A DNA stretch of 64,000 nt, taken from assembly GCF_003584105.1 (NCBI RefSeq), contig NZ_QXFO01000027.1, forward strand, positions 124,001 to 188,000, given 5' to 3'. Below the pieces are notes generated by a model. That model was not told the DNA's origin, searched no databases, and saw only the letters and a program-made list of their open reading frames with translations. Below, one piece after another: positions 57,822-64,000 of this stretch (within the stretch, counting starts at the first letter, position 1; each line of letters begins with the position of its first letter). This stretch comes from Flagellimonas taeanensis. Lineage in GTDB: Bacteria > Bacteroidota > Bacteroidia > Flavobacteriales > Flavobacteriaceae. A program made the translations under genes and the position numbers.

Positions 57822-58481
57822 ATGAAAACAATATCCGCCGTAGTTGAGCACTACATCAAGAAAAAGCCGTTTTTGCAAACCGCATTGGCACAGGGTATTA
57901 TCAACTTGACCTCGCTTTCAAGGCAAATAAAGCCTGAGATAGCCGACGAACTGGGCAAGGATGTAAAGGATGGTGCCATTGTGATGGCGCTCAAGCGACT
58001 TTCGGACGATTTGGAGTTCAGGGCCACCCACAAGATCGTGAAGGTGCTCAAGAACATCGGTGAGATCACCGTGCGGTCCAACCTCTCCGACTACACCTTT
58101 TTGGCCTCGGACACCATTTTGCAGCAGCAGGCCAAATTGCTCGAGGAAGTGAACGTAAACCAAGATGTGTTCTACACCTCGTCCCGTGGGGTGAACGAGA
58201 TCAATATCGTGATCAGCAACATCATGGACAAAGTGGTGGAAAAGTATTTCAAGCACGAGCGATGCACCCAAAAGGCGGAGGGACTGTCCTCCATCACCGT
58301 AAAACTGCCCGCTGAGAACGTTTCCGTGCCCGGGATTTATTACTTCATCTTCCAACGGCTGGCTTGGGAGGGAATCGTACTCTATGAGGTGATCTCCACG
58401 ACCAATGAATTTACCATTTTGGTGAACGACGAGCAGGTGGATGTGGCCTTCAAGACCATCAAGGACCTTAAATTGCTATAA
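57822..58481 (+). CDS. ACT-domain-like regulatory protein
   Basis: The 219-residue protein has a helical N-terminal half with a winged-helix feel (KPFLQTALAQGIINLTSLSR, MALKRLSDDLEFRATHKIVK) and a C-terminal half with two ACT-like beta-alpha-beta units (SSITVKLPAENVSVPGIYYF; FTILVNDEQVDVAFKTIKDL). Related flavobacterial proteins are sometimes labelled aspartate kinase because of the ACT part, but no kinase domain is present. It may be a DNA-binding amino-acid sensor; this is inferred. It has a strong own promoter. Confidence 0.75.
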   Translation: MKTISAVVEHYIKKKPFLQTALAQGIINLTSLSRQIKPEIADELGKDVKDGAIVMALKRLSDDLEFRATHKIVKVLKNIGEITVRSNLSDYTFLASDTILQQQAKLLEEVNVNQDVFYTSSRGVNEINIVISNIMDKVVEKYFKHERCTQKAEGLSSITVKLPAENVSVPGIYYFIFQRLAWEGIVLYEVISTTNEFTILVNDEQVDVAFKTIKDLKLL

Positions 58482-58555
58482 AATAGCGGCTCTTTTCTTG
58501 GGTCTAAACTAAAATGCGGACTCTTTCGTTTTAGAAGGAGACACTTTTCAGTAGA

Positions 58556-60532
58556 ATGACCAAAAAAAGGATTCTTTACGGATTTTTGGCCCTTTTTGCG
58601 CTCTATCTGTGCTACTTGGCCTATATTTTTCTGCTTTCTCCCAAGACCAATCTGCAATCCATCTATCTGATTCCCAAGGACGCTGTTTTCATTGTGGAAT
58701 CGGAACAACCCGTGGAGAGCTGGAAAAAGGTGAGTGAAAGTGATGCTTGGCACCACCTCAGGAAGAACGATTATTTTTCCGAACTCACGGAGAGCATCCA
58801 AAAGGTGGATACGGTCTTTAACAACAACCACAAATTGTTCGAGTTTTTTGATGGCCGCTCGCTGTTCATCTCCGTCCACATGATCTCTCCCAAGGACTAT
58901 GGCATTTTTTATGTGCTCGACCTTAAGCGGATTGCCAAACTGCAATTGCTGAAGACCTACCTGAACACCTTGCTGAATGATGATTATGTGATGAGCAAGC
59001 GCATGTACCACAACCATGAGATCTTGGAGGTTCACGATCGCGAGAGCAAGGAAACCATGTACCTGGCTTTTATCAAAAATCAATTGGTGGCTTCCTATAC
59101 GCATACCTTGGTGGAAGCTTCCATAGATCAGTACCAAGAACCCGTGCTGGGCAGAAACCTCAATTTTATTGAAGTCAACCAAAAGGTGGGCCATGAGGAC
59201 CTCTTCCGGATGTATGTTCAGTACCATTATTTTGATGACTATGTAAAACGGTTTACCGACACCCCATCGGATTGGGTGCGACGGGTGAGCGAGAATTTTT
59301 TGTTTTCAGGATTTTATTTTGACCTTGACAAGAACAGTACCTTGACGGCCAATGGGTTCACCAACATCAGCGGGACCAATGAGTATTATTTGGAGGCCCT
59401 TCAAAAATCGGGAACTGCCGAGCGGACCATCCCGACTATTGTGCCCAAACGTACCGCGCTCTACATCAGTTATGGGTTCGATAGCTTTTCCGAGTTCTAT
59501 AAAAATTTTGAAAAGGTCCAGCAGAACGACCCCCAACAGTTTGAAAGCTACCAGAATGGCATCGAAAAAGTAGAAAAATTTCTGAAGATCGATGTAAAGG
59601 AGAATTTTGTGAACTGGATTGATGATGAAATAGCCGTATTGCAGATCCAGTCGCGCATTTCCAAAGGAAAAAACGATATGGCGCTGGTGCTCAAGGCCAA
59701 TGATGCGGAAAAGGCCAGGACGAATCTTGACTTTGTGCTGGAGCAGATCCGAAGAAAGACTCCGGTCAAGTTCAAGACAGTGGAATACAAGAAATACGAG
59801 ATCAATTTCCTTTCCATCAAAGGGTTTTTCAAAATGTTGCTGGGTGGCAGGTTCGACGAATTTGACAAGCCCTATTTTACGCAGATCGATGAGTTTGTGA
59901 TTTTTAGTGACAACCCCAACACCCTCAAAAGTATCATTGATGACGCTTTGGAAGGGGAGACCCTGGCCACTTCAAAGGAGTTCCGTGATTTTGATGACAA
60001 GTTTGAATCGGAATCCACCGTGTTCATATACAGCAATGTGCCCCTATTTTTTGACAATATGTATGCACTGGCCGATGCACCAACCCAACAAAAAATGCTG
60101 AAAAACAAGGATTTCATCATCTGCTTCCCACAGTTTGGACTGCAATTGACCCCGGAGGATGACCTGTTCGAAAGTAGATTGGTGATCAACTATCAAGACG
60201 TGCAAGAAGTGAAAAGAAATACACCGTTGGAGGTAAAGGTCCCAAGTTCCAAACCCCAAAGTGCCGACCCAGTCGAGATCACGGATGCTGTTTTTGACCT
60301 ACGGCCCATTTACCCAACAGATCTCAATGCAGATACCTTCAGCGTAAAATATGCGAATGGGACCACCAAGTTTGAGGTGGAATTGAAGGATGGCCTCAAA
60401 CACGGCCGCTACACCGAATACTATTTGGATGGCACCGAAAAAATGACGGGCCGTTTCCGAAAGGACGAACAAGTGGGCACTTGGCGATACTACAACGAAG
60501 AAGGCGAACAAGTACATAAAAAACGATTTTAG
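58556..60532 (+). CDS. DUF3352-like membrane-anchored protein with MORN-like end
   Basis: A 658-residue protein with one N-terminal membrane helix (YGFLALFALYLCYLAYIFLL) and a long extracytoplasmic region similar to DUF3352 proteins (NLQSIYLIPKDAVFIVESEQ; ISGTNEYYLEALQKSGTAER). The last 60 residues are MORN/YwqK-like repeats (KDGLKHGRYTEYYLDGTEKM, GRFRKDEQVGTWRYYNEEGE), usually found in outer-surface or toxin-immunity proteins. Function unknown. It follows the ACT-like gene by 74 bases and faces mfd tail to tail. Confidence 0.8.
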   Translation: MTKKRILYGFLALFALYLCYLAYIFLLSPKTNLQSIYLIPKDAVFIVESEQPVESWKKVSESDAWHHLRKNDYFSELTESIQKVDTVFNNNHKLFEFFDGRSLFISVHMISPKDYGIFYVLDLKRIAKLQLLKTYLNTLLNDDYVMSKRMYHNHEILEVHDRESKETMYLAFIKNQLVASYTHTLVEASIDQYQEPVLGRNLNFIEVNQKVGHEDLFRMYVQYHYFDDYVKRFTDTPSDWVRRVSENFLFSGFYFDLDKNSTLTANGFTNISGTNEYYLEALQKSGTAERTIPTIVPKRTALYISYGFDSFSEFYKNFEKVQQNDPQQFESYQNGIEKVEKFLKIDVKENFVNWIDDEIAVLQIQSRISKGKNDMALVLKANDAEKARTNLDFVLEQIRRKTPVKFKTVEYKKYEINFLSIKGFFKMLLGGRFDEFDKPYFTQIDEFVIFSDNPNTLKSIIDDALEGETLATSKEFRDFDDKFESESTVFIYSNVPLFFDNMYALADAPTQQKMLKNKDFIICFPQFGLQLTPEDDLFESRLVINYQDVQEVKRNTPLEVKVPSSKPQSADPVEITDAVFDLRPIYPTDLNADTFSVKYANGTTKFEVELKDGLKHGRYTEYYLDGTEKMTGRFRKDEQVGTWRYYNEEGEQVHKKRF

Positions 60533-60593
60533 CCACAAATTGGCACTTCGTACTTGGTGCTGAACTTTCGGAGGAGCTTCGGGGAATCTTAAA

Positions 60594-63500
60594 TTATGTT
60601 GATGTGATTTGGGAAGGGACTGATTTCAAAGGCCCCAAAACCTTCAAGGCCTTTTCCACACTGGTAATCCGTTCAAAAGTCAATAAAAGTCGTAGTCCGT
60701 TCCGGGTCTGCTTTTCCTTGAGTTTGGCCTGTTGGGAGTGGCTCTGCACGTATTGTAATACTTGGGTGAACACGGGGGTTTGGTAAAAATTGGATTGCTG
60801 GTCGGCAATAAAATACCCCAAGAACTTCCCTTGTTTCATCACCACTTTTTCAAGACCAATGTGGGTAGCGATCCATTTGATCCGGACAGAATTCAACAAG
60901 TCCTGTGCCTGATCGGGCAGTTCCCCAAAACGGTCCACAAGGTCGGCCTCGAATTTCTGGAGTCCTTCCTCATCCTTTACCTCATTGAGTTGGGTGTACA
61001 GGTTTAGTCGTTCCGTAATATTATTGATGTAGTCATCGGGGAAGAGCAGTTCAAAATCGGTATCCAGTTGAATGTCCTTCACATATACTTTTTCTTTGTG
61101 GCCCTCCACCTCTTCATACAGTTCCTTGAACTCATTTTCCTTGAGTTCGTCAATGGCCTCCGTCAATATTTTTTGGTAGGTCTCAAACCCAATTTCGTTG
61201 ATGAAACCACTCTGCTCACCACCTAATAGATCTCCGGCACCCCGAATTTCGAGATCCTTCATGGCAATGTTGAAACCACTTCCCAAATCCGTGAACTGTT
61301 CCAACGCCTCGATGCGTTTTCGGGCATCGGGGGTCATTACTTCGTATGGCGGGGTAATGAAAAAACAGAACGCCTTTTTGTTGCTCCGCCCCACACGGCC
61401 GCGCATTTGGTGGAGGTCGCTCAATCCAAAATTATTGGCATTGTTGATGAAAATGGTGTTCGCATTGGTCACATCCAGGCCACTTTCCACGATGGTGGTG
61501 GAAATCAGCACATCAAACTCCCCGTTCATGAAGGCGAGCATGAGTTGTTCCAATTTTTTGCCCTCCATCTGCCCATGACCGATACCGATCTTGGCATCGG
61601 GTACCAAACGTTGGATCATCCCGGCCACTTCCTTGATGTTTTCGATACGGTTATGGATAAAGAAGATCTGTCCACCCCGCTGGATTTCATAGGAAATCGC
61701 ATCACGGATAATCTCTTCATTGAATCGGATGACCTGGCTCTCGATGGGATAACGGTTGGGTGGTGGGGTATTGATGACCGATAGGTCCCGGGCCGCCATC
61801 AAACTAAATTGAAGTGTTCGTGGAATGGGTGTTGCCGTTAAGGTAAGCACATCCACATTTTGCTTGATGGAACGCAGTTTTTCCTTCACCGAAACCCCGA
61901 ATTTCTGCTCTTCGTCCACAATGAGCAATCCTAAATCCTTGAACTGCACATTTTTGTTCACCAATTGATGGGTGCCGATGATAATATCCACCTTGCCACT
62001 TGCCAAATTCTCCAAGGTTTCCTTTTTCTCTTTGGCGGTCCTGAACCGATTGAGGTAATCCACGGTAACCGGCATGTCCTTCAACCGTTCGGAAAAAGTG
62101 CGATGATGTTGAAATGCCAAAATGGTTGTGGGTACCAAAACGGCTACCTGTTTGCCATTATCCACGGCCTTGAATGCCGCGCGAATGGCCACTTCGGTCT
62201 TTCCAAAACCAACATCCCCACAGATGAGTCGGTCCATGGGTCGTTCGCTCTCCATGTCCATTTTTACATCTTGGGTCGACTTTTCCTGATCGGGCGTGTC
62301 CTCGTACAGGAAGGAAGCCTCTAGTTCGTATTGCAAATAACTATCAGGGGCGCACTGAAACCCTTTTTCCAGGCGACGTTTGGCATATACTTGGATCAGG
62401 TTGAAGGCAATCTGCTTGACCCGGCTCTTGGTCTTTTGTTTTAGGCTTTTCCAGGCTGCGGAACCCAGTTTGTAGATTTTGGGCGGTGCCCCGTCCTTAC
62501 CGTTGTATTTTGAGATTTTGTGGAGCGAATGGATACTGACATACAAAATATCGCGGTCGCCATAGATCAACTTGATGGCCTCCTGCTTTTTGCCCTCGAC
62601 ATCAATTTTTTGGAGCCCGCCGAACTTTCCTATACCGTGATCGATATGGGTTACGTAATCCCCTATCTCCAGTTTGTTGAGTTCCTTGAGGGTGATGGCT
62701 TGTTTCTTGGCATAGCCATTTTTAAGGTGGAACTTGTGGTACCGCTCAAAGATCTGATGGTCCGTATAGCAGGCCAGTTTCAGGTCATCATCAATAAAAC
62801 CTTGATAGAGGGGTAGTACGATTATTTTGTAATCCACACTTCGACTACGCTCAGTGTCCTTGCTGTTTTCATTTTCTTGTTGGCTGAGCGTAGTCGAAGC
62901 CAAATCATCAAAAATATCGTGGAAGCGTTTGGCCTGCTGCTCGGTGGAGCAGAAAATATAGTTGGTATACCCTGCTTTCCGGTTTTCGTTGAGGTTTTCG
63001 ATCAACAGGTCGAACCTTTTGTTAAAGGCGGGTTGGGGTTTTGTATGAAATTGTATTTCGTCACTTCGACTTTGCTCAGTGACCATATCGCCTATATTTG
63101 GGGTGCTGAGCGGAGCCGAAGTCCCAATCTCAACACATAAAAAATCCTGCAATTGCTCCTTCAGCAAAGCTGAATCCGTAAAAAGCTCTTTGGGCTCTGC
63201 ATGTTTGATCTCCGTGCCCAATTTGGCAAAACTTTCCTCGGCCTTTACAAAAAACGAATCGATTCGGTCGTAGATCAGCGCCGGATTTTTGGCAAAAACT
63301 ACCGTTCGGGGAGAGATATATTTTAGAAAACTCTCCCGTGATTCCTGCAAGAACTTGTTCTCCACATTGGGGATGATGGTGATTTTCTTCACCTTGTCCG
63401 TAGAGAGTTGGGTCTCCACGTCAAAAGTTCGGATGCTGTCCACTTCGTCCCCAAAAAATTCAATGCGATAAGGTTGGTCATGAGAGAAGGAGAATACATC

Positions 63501-64000
63501 CACTATACCGCCACGAACGGAAAACTCCCCAGGTTCGGTCACAAAATCCACCCGTTTGAACTGGTATTCAAAAAGCACTTCGTTCAAAAAATCGAGGGAG
63601 AGGGTATCTTCCAGTTTTATTTTCAGGGTATTCCTGTCCAATTCCTTTCGCGTGACCACTTTTTCAAAAAGGGCATCGGGGTAGGTGACAATCACCGCTG
63701 GTTTTTTCCTAGAGTTGATGCGGTTGAGCACTTCGGCACGCAACAACACATTGGCATTGTCCGTTTCCTCAATTTGGTAGGGCCTTCGGTAACTGCCCGG
63801 ATAAAAAAGTACATCGTTCTCCCCGATCAACAGTTCAAGGTCGTTCAAGAGATATGCCGCTTCTTCCTTGTCGTTCAGAATCAATAGAAAAGGAGAGTCA
63901 ACAGTTTTAAAAACCTCTGAAACCGCAAAGGACAAGGAAGAACCAACGAGTCCTCTAACATTTATTCTTCTATTCTTATTTTGGGCGGATTCAAGGGATT
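60594..64000 (-). CDS. mfd: Transcription-repair coupling factor (5' end outside window)
   Basis: Mfd removes stalled RNA polymerase and recruits UvrAB to DNA damage. Visible parts are UvrB-like N-terminal domains, the RNA-polymerase-interacting domain (LNKLEIGDYVTHIDHGIGKF), helicase motifs (DRLICGDVGFGKTEVAIRAA, LLIVDEEQKFGV, LTATPIPRTL, RGRVGRSNKKAFC), and the C-terminal autoinhibitory domain. The open frame runs through the window end (SAQNKNRRINVRGLVGSSLS), so the real start lies beyond 64000; an in-frame TTG at 63935 is internal. Two palindromic repeats are inserted in frame between the N-terminal domains. Confidence 0.95.
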   Translation of the reverse strand, partial: SLESAQNKNRRINVRGLVGSSLSFAVSEVFKTVDSPFLLILNDKEEAAYLLNDLELLIGENDVLFYPGSYRRPYQIEETDNANVLLRAEVLNRINSRKKPAVIVTYPDALFEKVVTRKELDRNTLKIKLEDTLSLDFLNEVLFEYQFKRVDFVTEPGEFSVRGGIVDVFSFSHDQPYRIEFFGDEVDSIRTFDVETQLSTDKVKKITIIPNVENKFLQESRESFLKYISPRTVVFAKNPALIYDRIDSFFVKAEESFAKLGTEIKHAEPKELFTDSALLKEQLQDFLCVEIGTSAPLSTPNIGDMVTEQSRSDEIQFHTKPQPAFNKRFDLLIENLNENRKAGYTNYIFCSTEQQAKRFHDIFDDLASTTLSQQENENSKDTERSRSVDYKIIVLPLYQGFIDDDLKLACYTDHQIFERYHKFHLKNGYAKKQAITLKELNKLEIGDYVTHIDHGIGKFGGLQKIDVEGKKQEAIKLIYGDRDILYVSIHSLHKISKYNGKDGAPPKIYKLGSAAWKSLKQKTKSRVKQIAFNLIQVYAKRRLEKGFQCAPDSYLQYELEASFLYEDTPDQEKSTQDVKMDMESERPMDRLICGDVGFGKTEVAIRAAFKAVDNGKQVAVLVPTTILAFQHHRTFSERLKDMPVTVDYLNRFRTAKEKKETLENLASGKVDIIIGTHQLVNKNVQFKDLGLLIVDEEQKFGVSVKEKLRSIKQNVDVLTLTATPIPRTLQFSLMAARDLSVINTPPPNRYPIESQVIRFNEEIIRDAISYEIQRGGQIFFIHNRIENIKEVAGMIQRLVPDAKIGIGHGQMEGKKLEQLMLAFMNGEFDVLISTTIVESGLDVTNANTIFINNANNFGLSDLHQMRGRVGRSNKKAFCFFITPPYEVMTPDARKRIEALEQFTDLGSGFNIAMKDLEIRGAGDLLGGEQSGFINEIGFETYQKILTEAIDELKENEFKELYEEVEGHKEKVYVKDIQLDTDFELLFPDDYINNITERLNLYTQLNEVKDEEGLQKFEADLVDRFGELPDQAQDLLNSVRIKWIATHIGLEKVVMKQGKFLGYFIADQQSNFYQTPVFTQVLQYVQSHSQQAKLKEKQTRNGLRLLLTFERITSVEKALKVLGPLKSVPSQITST
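62839..62899. repeat. Palindromic repeat inside mfd (perfect)
   Basis: CTTCGACTACGCTCAG (62839-62854) and CTGAGCGTAGTCGAAG (62884-62899) are perfect 16-base inverted arms with a 29-base loop. In the mfd frame they encode ASTTLS and TERSRS at the two ends of an insertion of about 20 residues. Confidence 0.9.
63064..63121. repeat. Palindromic repeat inside mfd (degenerate)
   Basis: CTTCGACTTTGCTCAG (63064-63079) and CTGAGCGGAGCCGAAG (63106-63121) are related 16-base arms with three mismatches and a 26-base loop. They encode SAPLS and TEQSRS in the same phase as the perfect copy, 165 bases away. Confidence 0.85.

Noticed and set aside
62839-63121. Repeated hairpins in mfd read as a short CRISPR array
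   Set aside because: Only two copies, each made of inverted arms rather than direct repeats with spacers, and they lie inside an open reading frame. No cas gene is in the window.
63933-63935. TTG as start codon of mfd
   Set aside because: The frame stays open to the end of the window and encodes residues (RGLVGSSLSFAVSEVF) typical of Mfd upstream of this codon.

Overview
The window looks like chromosomal DNA of a marine flavobacterium (Bacteroidota, family Flavobacteriaceae; a Muricauda/Allomuricauda-like organism is an inference from the look of the proteins, not a measurement). Signs are: several start regions carrying the Bacteroidota promoter pattern TTTG-N19-21-TAnnTTTG instead of -35/-10 boxes, almost no Shine-Dalgarno sequences, a T9SS-style C-terminal domain, DUF1501/DUF1800, SIMPL and CarboxypepD_reg-like proteins, SDR-type threonine dehydrogenase, and a tRNA without encoded CCA. 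The sequence is gene-dense, with many convergent pairs separated by only a few bases.

Layout. 1-10.0 kb is a respiration, sulfide and efflux block: the end of cydB, a sulfide:quinone oxidoreductase-like flavoprotein with a CRP/FNR-type site in front, a 44-residue membrane microprotein, a complete RND tripartite pump (TolC, adaptor, permease), a small PII-like protein, a DUF2892 protein and a split YeeE/YedE transporter pair whose start codon lies inside a 15-bp perfect inverted repeat. 10.1-20.6 kb has a response regulator, tRNA-Arg(CCU), an RluA-type pseudouridine synthase and two convergent pairs: an exported dikinase-like protein with a beta-lactamase-fold hydrolase, facing a second such hydrolase with an ADP/ATP-carrier-like protein fused to HEAT repeats. 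20.9-38.7 kb is mixed housekeeping and envelope genes: a true formylglycine-generating-enzyme homologue, PAS kinase, moaE-moaC, tdh, an NTF2-like gene interrupted by one TGA, two SDR/M28 genes, CBS protein, SIMPL protein, glycerate kinase (plus a broken copy of its first 30 codons), GNAT, Dps.

39.3-43.2 kb is an AT-rich accessory island. It is framed by an inverted 24-base sequence and holds small unknown genes, an IS1595-family transposase with a textbook promoter, a proteasome-fold protein whose second residue is a candidate N-terminal serine nucleophile, an orphan HicB-like protein and a decayed piece that may be a tyrosine recombinase. This is the best candidate for an undescribed system in the window.

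43.4-64 kb returns to core genes: ssb, an M28 peptidase, PAP2 phosphatase, class IV-like histone deacetylase homologue, Tex, metG, the DUF1501/DUF1800 export pair, YraN, an ACT-like protein, a DUF3352-like protein, and the 5'-truncated mfd. A palindromic repeat family (core TTCGACTxCGCTCAG) occurs once between genes and three times inside genes, where it is kept in one reading frame in metG and mfd.
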